Positions 53,475 through 64,000 of a stretch of DNA of 64,000 bases are shown in pieces. Numbering within the stretch: position 1 is the first letter of the stretch; every line of letters starts with the position of its first letter. Below the pieces are notes generated by a model. It saw only the letters and a program-made list of their open reading frames with translations. It did no database searches and was not told the origin of the DNA. The position numbers were made by a program, and so were the translations under genes. This DNA is from Salipiger abyssi (GTDB lineage Bacteria; Pseudomonadota; Alphaproteobacteria; Rhodobacterales; Rhodobacteraceae), in contig NZ_CP015093.1 in NCBI RefSeq assembly GCF_001975705.1, positions 124,001 through 188,000 of the forward strand, given 5' to 3'.

Positions 53475-53924
53475 ATGCCATCCCACCCGATACACGACCG
53501 CCCCATTCCCGCGATTCTCGCGGTTGTCCTGCGCGGCCCGGACATCCTGCTTGTGCGCCGCGCCAACCCGCCCGATGCCGGCCTCTGGGGCTTTCCCGGC
53601 GGCAAGATCGAGAGCGGCGAATCCCTGCAACAGGCGGCCTTGCGCGAGCTGAAGGAAGAGACCGGCGTCAGCGCCGAGGCGCTTCGCGTCTTCACGGCGG
53701 TGGACGTCTTCGACCGCGACGAGGCAGGCAGCCTGCGCCGGCATTTCATCCTGGTCGCGATGCTCTGCCGCTGGACCGCAGGCACCCCCATCGCCGGCGA
53801 CGACGCGCTCGAAGCGCGCTGGGTCGAGGCGGAGACACTCGCCGATGGCGATCTGCCCCTGAGCCGCGATGTCGCCGAGGTCGCGGCTCAGGCCGCCGCG
53901 CTGATGCGGGAGATGCCGGCATGA
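53475..53924 (+). CDS. Nudix hydrolase under TPP riboswitch control
   Basis: This 149-residue protein has a complete Nudix box at about residues 42-64 (GGKIESGES...RELKEETG pattern: G, E, then REL-EE-G). The fold starts PAILAVVLRGPDILLVRRAN and looks most like ADP-ribose/MutT-type enzymes. ATG 53475 follows AGAGG and lies just after the riboswitch; longer frames start inside the riboswitch and are not credible. The stop overlaps the ThiD start. Some Nudix enzymes (E. coli NudJ) cleave TPP or HMP-PP, so a role in thiamine phosphate metabolism is likely, though mutated-nucleotide clearance is the general family role. Confidence 0.88.
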   Translation: MPSHPIHDRPIPAILAVVLRGPDILLVRRANPPDAGLWGFPGGKIESGESLQQAALRELKEETGVSAEALRVFTAVDVFDRDEAGSLRRHFILVAMLCRWTAGTPIAGDDALEARWVEAETLADGDLPLSRDVAEVAAQAAALMREMPA

Positions 53925-54736
53925 TTCCCAACGTTCTCAGCATCGCGGGCACAGATCCCTCGGGCGGCGCCGGGATCCAGGCCGATATCAAGGCCTTCTC
54001 GGCGCTCGGCGCCTATGCCTGCTCGGCCATCACCGCCGTTGTCGCGCAGAACACGCGCGGCGTCCGGTCCTTTGTCGCGCTTGAGCCGGAATTCGTCGCC
54101 GAACAGATCGACGCCGTGCTGGAGGACGTGCGCATCGACGCGGTCAAGATCGGCATGATCGCCAATGCCGCGATTGCCGAGGCCATCGCCGACCGGCTGC
54201 GCCACCACCAGGTGCGCAATATCGTGCTCGACCCGGTGATGGTGGCCAAGAGCGGCCATGCGCTGCTCGCCCCCGAGGCGGTCGATGCGGTGCGCGACCT
54301 GCTGGTGCCGCTGGCCACAATCGTCACGCCGAACCTGCCGGAAGCCGCCGTTCTGCTCGACCGTCAGCACGGCTGGAGCGCCGAAACCATGCAGGCCGCC
54401 CTGCCCGAGCTTCTCGCTCTGGGATCAGACTGGGTGCTGCTGAAGGGCGGGCATCTGGAGGGCAGCGCCACGAGCGCCGACCTGCTGGCGGGACCGGCCG
54501 GGTCTGTCGAGACCTTCTCGGCCCCGCGCCTGCACACCAGCAACGATCACGGCACCGGCTGCACGCTCTCCTCCGCCATTGCCGCGCTGCTGCCCCGCTA
54601 CGGGGTGGCCGGGGCGGTCGGCCGGGCCAAGGCCTATCTGCATGCGGCCCTTGCCGGGAGCGAGGCGCTCGATGTGGGCGGCGGCCACGGGCCGGTGCAT
54701 CACTTCCACGCGCTCTGGGCCGCAGAGGTGGCCTGA
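53921..54736 (+). CDS. thiD: Hydroxymethylpyrimidine/phosphomethylpyrimidine kinase
   Basis: This 271-residue ribokinase-fold enzyme phosphorylates HMP and then HMP-P in thiamine biosynthesis. It has SIAGTDPSGGAGIQADIK (about residues 7-24), the VKIGMI region, VLDPVMVAKSG and the catalytic anion-hole motif NDHGTGCTLSSAIAA near 206-220. ATG 53921 overlaps the Nudix stop (ATGA), so both genes share the upstream riboswitch. No other thi genes are next to it; the mRNA probably ends in the following 100 bp. Confidence 0.95.
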   Translation: MIPNVLSIAGTDPSGGAGIQADIKAFSALGAYACSAITAVVAQNTRGVRSFVALEPEFVAEQIDAVLEDVRIDAVKIGMIANAAIAEAIADRLRHHQVRNIVLDPVMVAKSGHALLAPEAVDAVRDLLVPLATIVTPNLPEAAVLLDRQHGWSAETMQAALPELLALGSDWVLLKGGHLEGSATSADLLAGPAGSVETFSAPRLHTSNDHGTGCTLSSAIAALLPRYGVAGAVGRAKAYLHAALAGSEALDVGGGHGPVHHFHALWAAEVA

Positions 54737-54852
54737 CCCGCTGGGACGGCCTTGCGGCGAGACGCAGAGACATATTCGCGCCACCCGCAAATGCCCGCTG
54801 CGGGTCAGGATGGCCCCGACCCGCAGCGCTGTCTTCCCGGCCTCACACGTGA

Positions 54853-55134
54853 TCAGTCATCGTGATACGGCAGCACCTCGCCGGTCACCGGGTTGAGATA
54901 GGCCTCCACCCGCATGCCGCGCGCGTCGGTCATCTCCACGTCGTAGCGCCCACGCTCCAGTTCGATCTCGTGTACGGTATAGCCCTGCTCCTCCAGCATC
55001 GTGGAGATTTCGGCGATGCTCATCCGTGCCTGAGCGCCGGTCTGGGCCGCACCCGGATCCTGCGCCTGAGCGCCAAGCGCAAAGAGCCCGACGGCGGCAG
55101 CCAGAGAAGCGGTGAAAAGAATGTTGCGTTTCAT
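54853..55134 (-). CDS. Small periplasmic PepSY-domain protein
   Basis: The 93-residue product has a signal peptide (NILFTASLAAAVGLFALGAQA, cleavage after AQA) and a single PepSY domain: MSIAEISTMLEEQGYTVHEI, RYDVEMTD and VEAYLNPVTGEVLPYHDD. PepSY proteins are thought to inhibit proteases or sense envelope or metal conditions. It is divergent from a second PepSY gene that leads a two-component operon, so it may be a target of that system. Confidence 0.82.
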   Translation of the reverse strand: MKRNILFTASLAAAVGLFALGAQAQDPGAAQTGAQARMSIAEISTMLEEQGYTVHEIELERGRYDVEMTDARGMRVEAYLNPVTGEVLPYHDD

Positions 55135-55263
55135 GTGTTTGTCTCCTTGTCCAAAGCGGCCTGCATGGCCGCCGATGACGGAGTTCTGCACCGACTCGCC
55201 TGACAGCCCCCTGACCTCCGCTGTCAGCTTGCCGTCAGCTTCGCCGCGGTAGACACTGTCGCC

Positions 55264-55560
55264 ATGACACGCCTCGCGCTCCTCCTCTGTTGCCTCGCCC
55301 TGCCCGCCCTGGCGGATCGCGACGATCACGATCGCGCCCGCCGCGCGCTTGAGGCGGGAGAGATCCTGCCCCTGTCGCAGATCCTGACGGCGGCGGAGGC
55401 GGCACGCCCCGGCCGTGTGATCGAGGTGGAGCTGGACCGCGATGACGGTCTCTGGCGCTATGAGCTGGAGCTCATCACGCCCGGGGGACGGCTCTACGAG
55501 ATGAAGATCGACGCCGCCACCGGTACGGTTCTGGAAATCGAGCGCGAGGAGGACGACTGA
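55264..55560 (+). CDS. PepSY-domain exported protein leading the two-component operon
   Basis: The 98-residue product starts with a short signal peptide (LALLLCCLALPALA), followed by a PepSY domain with EILPLSQILTAAEAARPGRVIEV, YELELITPGG and the DAATGTVLEIEREEDD end. It is one base away from the response-regulator gene and so is co-transcribed. Together with the divergent PepSY protein it may modulate the sensor kinase from the periplasm; that is suggested only by position. Confidence 0.82.
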   Translation: MTRLALLLCCLALPALADRDDHDRARRALEAGEILPLSQILTAAEAARPGRVIEVELDRDDGLWRYELELITPGGRLYEMKIDAATGTVLEIEREEDD

Positions 55561-55561
55561 C

Positions 55562-56221
55562 ATGCGCGCGCTTGCGGTCGAGGACGATCCCCGCATCGCC
55601 GCGAATCTGAACGCGGCCCTCTCCGCCGCCGGGTTCCGCGTCGAGCTTGCCGGCGATGGCGAAGAGGCGTGGTTCCTCGGCGATACCGAGGATTACGACC
55701 TGGTGGTGCTTGATCTCGGACTGCCGGAGATCGACGGGCTGTCGGTGCTCAAGCGCTGGCGGGCGAACGGTCGCACCATGCCGGTGCTTGTGCTCACCGC
55801 GCGCGGCACATGGCAGGAACGGGTCGAGGGCATCGAGGCCGGCGCCGACGATTACCTGCCGAAACCCTTCCGGATGGAGGAGCTGGTCGCCCGCGCCCGC
55901 GCACTTGTCCGCCGCGCGGGCGGCCATGCGACCGCCTTGCAGGAAACCGGTGCGCTCAGCCTCGACACCAACCGCATGGAGGTCGCCGTGCACGAAGTCC
56001 CGGTGAAGGTCTCGGCGCTGGAATACCGGCTGCTGGCCTATCTCATGCAGCATCGCGACCGCCCGGTGCCGCCGGTGGAGCTGCTCGAACATCTCTATGG
56101 CGACGACGACGCCCGCGAGGCGAACGCGCTGGAGGCCGTGGTGGCGCGGCTGCGCCGCAAGCTCGGTCCGGGCGTGATCGGCACCCGGCGCGGCTTTGGC
56201 TATTATCTGGAGCAGACATGA
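55562..56221 (+). CDS. OmpR-family response regulator
   Basis: This 219-residue regulator has a receiver domain with the phospho-Asp at residue 51 (VVLDLGLPEIDG), acidic pocket EDD at 7-9 and Lys at about 101 (YLPKPF), and a C-terminal winged-helix (EYRLLAYLMQHRDRPVPPVELLEHLY, residues about 144-169, then VVARLRRKLG). It is PhoP/QseB-like. Its stop overlaps the kinase start. The likely targets include the two PepSY genes. Confidence 0.95.
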   Translation: MRALAVEDDPRIAANLNAALSAAGFRVELAGDGEEAWFLGDTEDYDLVVLDLGLPEIDGLSVLKRWRANGRTMPVLVLTARGTWQERVEGIEAGADDYLPKPFRMEELVARARALVRRAGGHATALQETGALSLDTNRMEVAVHEVPVKVSALEYRLLAYLMQHRDRPVPPVELLEHLYGDDDAREANALEAVVARLRRKLGPGVIGTRRGFGYYLEQT

Positions 56222-57558
56222 GCCTGCGCCTCAGGCTCGCAGTCGCGGGCGCCGTGGCGATCCTGCTGGCGCTGGGGCTGACGGCGCTGGGATTGTCGGC
56301 CCTGTTCGGGGCCCATGTGGAGCGCCGCGCCCTGGCCGAAATGGGCGTGCAGCTCGATCAGGTTCTGGCCGGTCTTGAGATGCGGCCCGAGGGGGTTGCG
56401 CTTGTCCGGCCGCCCGCCGATCCACGGTTCGCGCAGCCCTATGCCGGGCTCTACTGGCAGATCGAAGGGCCCTGGGGCGTCGAACGGTCGCGCTCGCTCT
56501 GGGATGCGGCGCTGGATCTGCCGCCCGACACGGTGGGCGACGGTGGCGTGCATGTGCATCGCCTGCCCGGCCCCGGCGAGCAGCGGCTGCTGGTGCTGGA
56601 GCGCTCCGTCACCCTGCCCGAGCGGCTGGGCAGAGGCTCCGCCCGCGCGGCGGTGGCGATGGATGACGCCGAGCTCGACGCCGCGCGCCGCGCCTTCCTC
56701 GCCGATCTGCTCCCGTCGCTGGGCGTGCTGGCGCTGGCACTGACGGCGGCGGGCTGGGCGCAGCTCTGGGTGGGGCTGCGTCCGCTGAGCGGGCTCGGCG
56801 CCCGGGTCGCGGCCCTGCGCGCAGGCACAACCGACCGCATGGGCGCGGACTGGCCGCGGGAGGTACGTCCCGTCGCCACCGAGATCGACGCGCTGCTGAC
56901 CGCCCGCGAGGCCGAGACCGAACGCGCCCGCGCCCGCGCCGCAGACCTCGCCCACGGGCTGAAGACGCCGCTACAGGCGCTGATGGGCGAAGCCGACCGT
57001 CTGCGCGGCTCCGGCGCCATTTCGCAGGCCGAGGCGATCGACGACACCGCCCGCGCCATGCGCCGCACCGTGGACCGCGAGCTGGCGCGCGCCCGCACAG
57101 CCGCCCGCACCGCCGACGCCCGCGCCGATCCCGCACAGGTGGCCGAGCGCCTGATCGCCGTGCTGCGCCGCACCCCCGACGGTGCGCGGCTCGACTGGCG
57201 TCAGACCATTCCCCCCGGCCTTGCCGTGGCGCTGCACGAGGCCGATCTGGCCGAAGCGCTCGGCGCGATCACCGAAAACGCCGCCCGCCATGCGCGCGGC
57301 GGCGTGACCCTTTCAGCGAGGCCCGAGGGCGATCGGTTGTTTCTGAGCGTGACCGATGACGGCCCGGGCATTCCGGCCGCCCGGCGCGAGGCGCTGCTGC
57401 GCCGTCACGCGCGGGCGGACGAATCCGGGACGGGCCTCGGCCTCTCCATCGCTTCGGATATCGCTGCCGCGTCGGGTGGCGCACTCTCCCTCTCCGATGC
57501 GGCTCCGGGCCTCACCGCCACGCTTATCCTGCCACGCGCGAGGATCCGCGAAGGCTGA
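56218..57558 (+). CDS. Sensor histidine kinase
   Basis: This 446-residue membrane kinase has two transmembrane helices (about residues 8-30 and 165-185) with a periplasmic sensor region of about 135 residues between them, then a HAMP-like linker. The DHp helix has phospho-His246 in ADLAHGLKTPLQAL, and the ATPase domain has the N box ENAARHARGG, G1 DDGPGIP and G2 GTGLGLSI. The HGLKTPL version of the H-box is that of PhoQ-like kinases. ATG 56218 overlaps the regulator stop. The signal is unknown; PepSY proteins and a nearby copper ATPase make an envelope or metal signal plausible. Confidence 0.93.
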   Translation: MSLRLRLAVAGAVAILLALGLTALGLSALFGAHVERRALAEMGVQLDQVLAGLEMRPEGVALVRPPADPRFAQPYAGLYWQIEGPWGVERSRSLWDAALDLPPDTVGDGGVHVHRLPGPGEQRLLVLERSVTLPERLGRGSARAAVAMDDAELDAARRAFLADLLPSLGVLALALTAAGWAQLWVGLRPLSGLGARVAALRAGTTDRMGADWPREVRPVATEIDALLTAREAETERARARAADLAHGLKTPLQALMGEADRLRGSGAISQAEAIDDTARAMRRTVDRELARARTAARTADARADPAQVAERLIAVLRRTPDGARLDWRQTIPPGLAVALHEADLAEALGAITENAARHARGGVTLSARPEGDRLFLSVTDDGPGIPAARREALLRRHARADESGTGLGLSIASDIAAASGGALSLSDAAPGLTATLILPRARIREG

Positions 57559-57699
57559 GCCTCGGGTCGATCTGACCGGCCCGGGCGCCCACACCCATGC
57601 TGTCGCCGCCACTCAGGATAGGCGAAGAGATCGGCCTGCGATTGAAAAGCGCCGCTTGCCGCCAATAAGAAGAAAATCTGGATCGGCGGACATCGCGCG

Positions 57700-58061
57700 G
57701 GCGATCCGCAAGCTGCGCTCCAACTTCAGCCTCTCGAACATGGCGCTCGCAGGCGGGGTGGCCGCCCTCGGGAAAAGGCCGCTCGGAAGAACTGGTGCGC
57801 TTTCTGCTGCGCGAGCGCGACCGGATGGCGGCGGCGCTGTCACCGCTCGGCTTCAGGCCACTGCCCGGCGCGGCGAATTTCCTGGCGCTCCTTTCGCCGG
57901 AAGGCCGCGGCGATCTCACAGAGCCGCTGCGCGAGGCCGGCATCTATGTGATCGCCTTTACCACGGGCGCGCGCGACGCCCTTCGCGTCGCCATCGGCAC
58001 ACCCGAAGACACCGATGCCGTCACCGAGGCCCTGAGCGGGATCCTTGACCGGCATCGGTGA
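57700..58061 (+). pseudogene. C-terminal fragment of a HisC-like aminotransferase, frameshifted
   Basis: Two adjacent frames read SNFSLSNMALAGGVAALG and then RFLLRERDRMAAALSPLGFR through LREAGIYVIAFTTGARDALR and GTPEDTDAVTEAL, matching the small-domain end of class I/II (histidinol-phosphate-type) aminotransferases. The parts are out of frame with each other at about 57780-57795, and the N-terminal two-thirds with the PLP-binding Lys is missing. No start with a ribosome-binding site exists. It is a decayed remnant behind the two-component operon. Confidence 0.7.
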
Positions 58062-58079
58062 TTGTGAGGCGCCCCGAAC

Positions 58080-60533
58080 TCAGAGCTTCGTCGCGCGCAG
58101 CCGCAGCGCGTTGCCGATGACCGAAACCGAGGACAGGCTCATCGCCGCCGCCGCCACGATGGGCGAGAGCAGCGCCCCGACGAACGGGTAGAGAATGCCC
58201 GCCGCCACCGGCACGCCGGCAGTGTTGTAGACGAAGGCGAAGAACAGGTTCTGACGGATATTGCGCATGGTGGCCACCGCCAGCTTGCGGGCGCGCACGA
58301 TGCCGGTCAGGTCGCCCTTGACCAGCGTCAGCCCGGCGCTTTCCACCGCCACATCGGCGCCGGTGCCCATGGCGATGCCCACATCCGCCCCGGCCAGCGC
58401 CGGCGCGTCGTTGACCCCGTCGCCCGCCATGGCGACCGACAGGCCCTCGCCCTTCAGCTTGCGCACCAGCGCGCCCTTGTCCTCGGGCGAGACGCCGGCA
58501 TGCACCTCGTCGATGCCGAGCTCGCCCGCCACCGCCCGCGCCGTGGCCTCGGCGTCGCCAGTGGCCATGACGATGCGCAGGCCGAGATCGTGCAGCGCGC
58601 GGATCGCGCCGGGGGTGCTCTCCTTGATGCGGTCGGCCACGGCGATCAGCCCGGCGGCCTCACCCTCCACCGCGACGAACATCGCGGTCTTGCCCTCGCC
58701 CTGAAGCGCCTCCGCCCGCTCCGCCAGAGCGCCGGGCTCGATGCCCAGATCCGCCATCAGCGCAGCATTGCCGAGCGCCACCCTGCGCCCGCCCACCGTG
58801 CCGGTGACGCCCTGGCCGGTCACCGCCTCGAAATCCTCGCTGTCGCGCTTTTCGGCACCGCGCTCCTCGGCGCCAGTCACGATGGCCTCGGCCAGCGGAT
58901 GCTCGGAGCCGCGTTCCAGCGCCGCAACCAGCGACAGCAGCTCCGCCTCCTCGATGCCCTCAGGCTCGACATCGGTGAGCGCGGGCTTGCCCTCGGTCAG
59001 CGTGCCGGTCTTGTCGACGATCAGCGCATCGACCTTGGCGAACCGCTCCAGCGCCTCGGCGTCGCGGATCAGCACGCCGGCATTCGCGCCGCGCCCGGTC
59101 GCCACCATGATCGACATCGGCGTCGCCAGCCCCAGCGCGCAGGGACAGGCGATGATCAGCACCGATACCGCCGCCACAAAGGCATAGGAGAGCGCCGGCG
59201 CCGGGCCGAAGATCCACCAGACGATGAAGGCCAGCAGCGCCACGCCGACCACGGCGGGCACGAAGAACTCGGCCACCCGGTCGGCCAGCCCCTGGATCGG
59301 CGCGCGCGAGCGCTGCGCGCTGGCGACCATCTGCACGATGCGGCTCAGGGTGGTGTCGTCGCCCACATTGCGCGCCTCCATCAGGAAGCTGCCGGTCTTG
59401 TTCAGGGTGCCGCCGGTGACCTCTTCGCCCGCGACCTTCTCGACCGGCACCGGCTCGCCGGTGATCATGCTCTCGTCGACCGAGGAGCGCCCCTCGGTCA
59501 CCACGCCATCCACCGGCACGCTCTCGCCCGGGCGCACCCGCAGGATGTCGCCCGCCGCGAGATCGTCGAGCGGCACGTCCTCCTCGCTGTCCCCCGTCAC
59601 CCGCCGCGCGGTCTTGGGCGCCAGATCCATCAGCGCGCGGATCGCGTCGCCGGTGCGCTCGCGCGCGGCCAGCTCCATGACCTGCCCGATCAGCACCAGC
59701 ACCAGGATCACCGCCGTCGCCTCGAAATAGACCGGGGTCATGCCCATGCCGTCCTGCATCTGCGCCGGCAGCAGCCCCGGCGCCAGCAGCGACACGATGG
59801 AAAACAGATAGGCCGCGCCGGTGCCGAGCGCGATCAGCGTCCACATATTGGGCGAGCGGTTCACGATGGAGGACCAGCCGCGCTTGAAGAACACCCGGCA
59901 GATCCAGACCACCGGCGTGGCCAGCGCGAATTGCAGCCAGCCAAAGGCGGTGTGGCCCATCCATTCGGCGAAGGGGATACCGATATGGCTGCCCATCTCC
60001 AGAATGAAGACGGCCAGCGCCAGCGGCGCGGCGATCCACAGCCGGCGTTTGAAATCAATGTATTCCGGGTTCGGCCCGCTCTCGGAGGACGGCGTCACCG
60101 GCTCCAGCGCCATGCCGCATTTCGGGCAGTCCCCGGGCGCGTCGCGCACGATCTCGGGATGCATCGGGCAGGTGTATTGCGTGCCCTCGGGCATCTTTTC
60201 CGGCGCCGGCGCATCACCGAGATAGGCCTCGGGATCGGCCTCGAACTTTTCCTGACAGCGCGCCGAGCAGAAATAGACCCGCTCGCCCGCGTGCTTGATC
60301 ATGTGCTCGGCCGAGGAGCGGTCGACGCTCATGCCGCAGACCGGATCCCTGGCCGTCTGATAGGCCTCCGGGTCCGCAAGGAACTTGTCCCGGCACCCTT
60401 CGGAGCAGAAATGATAGGTGTGGCCGTCATGCTCGGCCTGCGGCTTGCCCGCGCCGGGATCGACCGTCATCCCGCAAACGGGATCGCGGACGATGTCGCC
60501 GGTCTGGTGATGATTTACCTGCGCCTCGGCCAT
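58080..60533 (-). CDS. copA: Copper-translocating P1B-type ATPase (two YHS domains)
   Basis: This 817-residue inner-membrane metal pump is related to the one at 2497-4854. The N-terminus carries two YHS domains ([14 protein letters not shown] and [14 protein letters not shown]), then the heavy-metal-binding domain (CPMHPE...[10 protein letters not shown]). The core has TGEPVPVEK, the CPC motif in [30 protein letters not shown] and [19 protein letters not shown] 60533 has AGGA 7 bp upstream, and the open frame beyond it is not coding. The two YHS domains versus one distinguish it from the other copy. It is divergent from the N-type ATPase operon. Confidence 0.93.
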   Translation of the reverse strand: MAEAQVNHHQTGDIVRDPVCGMTVDPGAGKPQAEHDGHTYHFCSEGCRDKFLADPEAYQTARDPVCGMSVDRSSAEHMIKHAGERVYFCSARCQEKFEADPEAYLGDAPAPEKMPEGTQYTCPMHPEIVRDAPGDCPKCGMALEPVTPSSESGPNPEYIDFKRRLWIAAPLALAVFILEMGSHIGIPFAEWMGHTAFGWLQFALATPVVWICRVFFKRGWSSIVNRSPNMWTLIALGTGAAYLFSIVSLLAPGLLPAQMQDGMGMTPVYFEATAVILVLVLIGQVMELAARERTGDAIRALMDLAPKTARRVTGDSEEDVPLDDLAAGDILRVRPGESVPVDGVVTEGRSSVDESMITGEPVPVEKVAGEEVTGGTLNKTGSFLMEARNVGDDTTLSRIVQMVASAQRSRAPIQGLADRVAEFFVPAVVGVALLAFIVWWIFGPAPALSYAFVAAVSVLIIACPCALGLATPMSIMVATGRGANAGVLIRDAEALERFAKVDALIVDKTGTLTEGKPALTDVEPEGIEEAELLSLVAALERGSEHPLAEAIVTGAEERGAEKRDSEDFEAVTGQGVTGTVGGRRVALGNAALMADLGIEPGALAERAEALQGEGKTAMFVAVEGEAAGLIAVADRIKESTPGAIRALHDLGLRIVMATGDAEATARAVAGELGIDEVHAGVSPEDKGALVRKLKGEGLSVAMAGDGVNDAPALAGADVGIAMGTGADVAVESAGLTLVKGDLTGIVRARKLAVATMRNIRQNLFFAFVYNTAGVPVAAGILYPFVGALLSPIVAAAAMSLSSVSVIGNALRLRATKL

Positions 60534-60733
60534 GGGATGTCCTTTCCGTCGGAGAAGAGGATAGAGCGAAGAGATGGGGTCTCCAGTCGCTGGAAGGTCA
60601 AGGGGCGGGGTCGAAGGTTTTCTGGCATCCGGGTGCCGCATCACGAAAAGCGTGAGGTGCCGGAAGAATTTGACCTGCCTCCTGTCGCTTGCCGGAAATC
60701 GGCGTATAGTCGGGCCGGAAACAGCTTGGAGAA

Positions 60734-62629
<1,896 letters not shown>

Positions 62630-62633
<4 letters not shown>

Positions 62634-62905
62634 CCCGCGCCCCGGACGAGACCGCCCGCGCGGCGCGGCGCTCGCAGGAGCGCGAACGGCTGGCGCGCGA
62701 GACGCCCGAGCCCTCGCTGGGATCGCGGCTCGGGCAGATCGGCATTCTCGGCTGGGCCATCGTCATGCCGATGCTGCTGGGCGTGGTGCTGGGGCGGCTC
62801 GCCGACCGGCATTTCGACACCGGCGTGTTCTTTACCGCCCCGGCGATCATGATCGGCGCCGCTATCGGGCTGCACGCCGCCTGGAAATGGATGCACCGCC
62901 AATGA
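62630..62905 (+). CDS. atpQ: AtpQ-like small membrane protein of the N-type ATPase operon
   Basis: This 91-residue protein has an arginine/glutamate-rich cytoplasmic N-terminus (RSQERERLARETPEPSL) and two helices (ILGWAIVMPMLLGVVLG and TAPAIMIGAAIGLHAAW), resembling AtpI proteins, which assist assembly of the c-ring. Position between atpC and atpR is the N-ATPase order. Start and stop overlap neighbours (ATGA). Confidence 0.82.
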
Positions 62906-63189
62906 CCACAGCCCTCACCGACCTGCCGCTGCTCTCCGCCGCGCTCGGCCTGCTGGCCGGGCTGGCGCTGGGGCTCTTTCACTTCGCCACCCTGCGCCGG
63001 GTCACCGATCTTTATCTCAGCGGCACCGCCCCCGCCCGCGCGCTGGCCTTCCAGCTCGCCCGCTTCGCCCTGCTGATCGGCGCGCTGGTGCTGCTCGCCA
63101 TCGCCGGCGCCGCGCCGCTGCTGGGCGGGGCGCTCGGCATCCTGCTGGGGCGCGCCATCGTGCTGCGCCGGACCCGCGAGGCGCCGTGA
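62902..63189 (+). CDS. atpR: AtpR-like membrane protein of the N-type ATPase operon
   Basis: The 95-residue product has three hydrophobic helices (about residues 8-26, 47-67, 72-88) and a conserved FHFATLRRVTDLYLSG-like segment (LGLFHFATLRRVTDLYL). AtpR is specific to N-ATPases and is thought to interact with the c-ring. Start 62902 overlaps the atpQ stop; the stop overlaps the atpB start. Confidence 0.85.
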   Translation: MTTALTDLPLLSAALGLLAGLALGLFHFATLRRVTDLYLSGTAPARALAFQLARFALLIGALVLLAIAGAAPLLGGALGILLGRAIVLRRTREAP

Positions 63190-63890
63190 TGGAGAGCCCG
63201 CTCAGCCTGGAACCGCTCTTTCACCTCGGGCCGGTGCCGATCACCGCGCCGGTGGTGGTGACCTGGGCCATCATGCTGGCGCTGGCGCTTTTCGCCCGCC
63301 TCGCCACGCGCCGGCTGACACTGATCCCGGGCAAGCTGCAAACCGTGCTGGAGCTGCTCGTCACCACCATCGACGACCAGATCCGCGACACGATGCAGCG
63401 CGACCCCGCGCCGTTCCGGGCGCTGATCGGCACGATCTTTCTCTATGTGCTGATTGCCAACTGGTCGTCGCTGATCCCCGGCATCGAACCGCCCACCGCG
63501 CATCTGGAGACCGACGCCGCGCTGGCGCTGATCGTATTCGCCGCCACCATCGCCTTCGGCATCTCCGGGCGCGGGCTGAGGGGCTATCTCGCCACCTTCG
63601 CCGAGCCCTCCTGGGTGATGATCCCGCTCAACCTGATCGAACAGATCACCCGCACCTTCTCGCTCATCGTGCGCCTCTTCGGCAATGTCATGAGCGGGGT
63701 CTTCGTGGTGGGGATCGTGCTGTCGCTCGCCGGGCTCTTCGTGCCGATCCCGCTGATGGCGCTGGATCTGCTCACCGGGGCCGTGCAGGCCTATATCTTT
63801 GCGGTGCTCGCCACCGTCTTCATCGGCGCCGCCGTGGGCGAAACCGATGCCGCCGTCTCTGAACAGAAGGACACACCCGATGCCCGATAA
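63189..63890 (+). CDS. atpB: N-type ATPase subunit a
   Basis: The 233-residue membrane subunit forms the ion path. The essential Arg is in LIVRLFGNVMSG (Arg162), and the last helix has GAVQAYIFAVLATVFIGAAV with the usual Gln. ATG 63189 is given; GTG 63186 is equally possible. Its start shares bases with the atpR stop, and its end overlaps atpE by 11 bp. It is short relative to E. coli AtpB, as in other N-ATPases. Confidence 0.9.
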   Translation: MESPLSLEPLFHLGPVPITAPVVVTWAIMLALALFARLATRRLTLIPGKLQTVLELLVTTIDDQIRDTMQRDPAPFRALIGTIFLYVLIANWSSLIPGIEPPTAHLETDAALALIVFAATIAFGISGRGLRGYLATFAEPSWVMIPLNLIEQITRTFSLIVRLFGNVMSGVFVVGIVLSLAGLFVPIPLMALDLLTGAVQAYIFAVLATVFIGAAVGETDAAVSEQKDTPDAR

Positions 63891-64000
63891 CCTTGTCGAA
63901 ATCGTCTCGATCATCTCGGCGGCGCTCGCCGTCGGCTTCGGCGCCATCGGCCCGGCGCTTGGCGAAGGCCGCGCCGTCGCTGCCGCGATGGATGCCATCG
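63880..64000 (+). CDS. atpE: N-type ATPase subunit c (3'-partial)
   Basis: Only the first 40 codons are present. The first helix reads VSIISAALAVGFGAIGPALG followed by EGRAVAAAMDAI, the c-subunit start with a glycine-rich helix and an Glu (GEG) in the middle, as in N-type rings. The second helix with the ion-binding Glu lies beyond the window, so ion specificity cannot be judged. Start 63880 has AGAAGGAC upstream and overlaps atpB. Confidence 0.85.
   Translation, partial: MPDNLVEIVSIISAALAVGFGAIGPALGEGRAVAAAMDAI

Noticed and set aside
56203..56955. 250-codon minus-strand frame opposite the histidine kinase
   Set aside because: It is antisense to a gene with complete kinase motifs.

Overview
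The window is GC-rich, densely packed DNA of alphaproteobacterial type. Operon style (ATGA start/stop overlaps), the gene families (GcvA-type LysR regulators, a BKD operon, an N-type ATPase operon, PuuE-like deacetylase, HTH-fused citrate synthase) and codon choice fit the Rhodobacteraceae. This is an inference from content; no rRNA or marker gene is present and I see no tRNA, rRNA or CRISPR array.

Region 1 (1-8.8 kb) is a metal-resistance and mobile-element segment: a two-helix potassium-channel-like protein, a TVP38/DedA-type membrane protein, an APC permease, a copper P1B-ATPase, two small exported proteins and a TolC-family gene broken after about 150 codons. Debris follows: the start of an inverted gene, a hypothetical gene, the first codons of a tyrosine-integrase-like gene, and a degenerate IS3-family element whose transposase genes carry three short hairpin-forming insertions. 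A LysR 3'-end fragment lies just beyond.

Region 2 (8.8-23.2 kb) is a catabolic cassette bounded by that LysR fragment and a complete LysR paralogue. It holds an aspartase-like lyase, a ribose/TorT-type ABC importer, an aspartate-dehydrogenase-like enzyme, a ThDP-dependent 2-oxoacid enzyme, a semialdehyde dehydrogenase, an amidase and a polysaccharide-deacetylase-family (PuuE/cyclic-imidase-like) hydrolase. Together they suggest import of a nitrogenous compound, ring or amide opening, and aspartate/oxaloacetate-type carbon flow. The substrate is unknown, and this is the best candidate for an undescribed pathway.

Region 3 (23.4-32.6 kb) has a MarR-controlled RbbA-type ABC exporter with its HlyD adaptor, an MFS exporter with a divergent LysR, and a FhuF-like protein. 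Region 4 (32.7-41.4 kb) is a seven-gene branched-chain 2-oxoacid dehydrogenase and isoleucine-degradation operon with a divergent Lrp regulator; its E2 gene has a frameshift at a G-run. Region 5 (41.4-50.5 kb) is a peptide-import and processing operon (aminotransferase, RidA, dipeptidase, YbaK-like deacylase, Dpp transporter) with a divergent GntR regulator.

Region 6 (50.8-54.7 kb) contains two divergent citrate-synthase-family genes, one carrying an N-terminal DNA-binding domain, around a palindromic operator, then a TPP riboswitch driving a Nudix hydrolase and ThiD. Region 7 (54.8-60.5 kb) has two PepSY proteins, a two-component system, an aminotransferase fragment and a second copper ATPase. 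Region 8 (60.7 kb to the end) is the start of an N-type ATPase operon (atpD-C-Q-R-B-E) with a CRP-like palindrome across its start codon.
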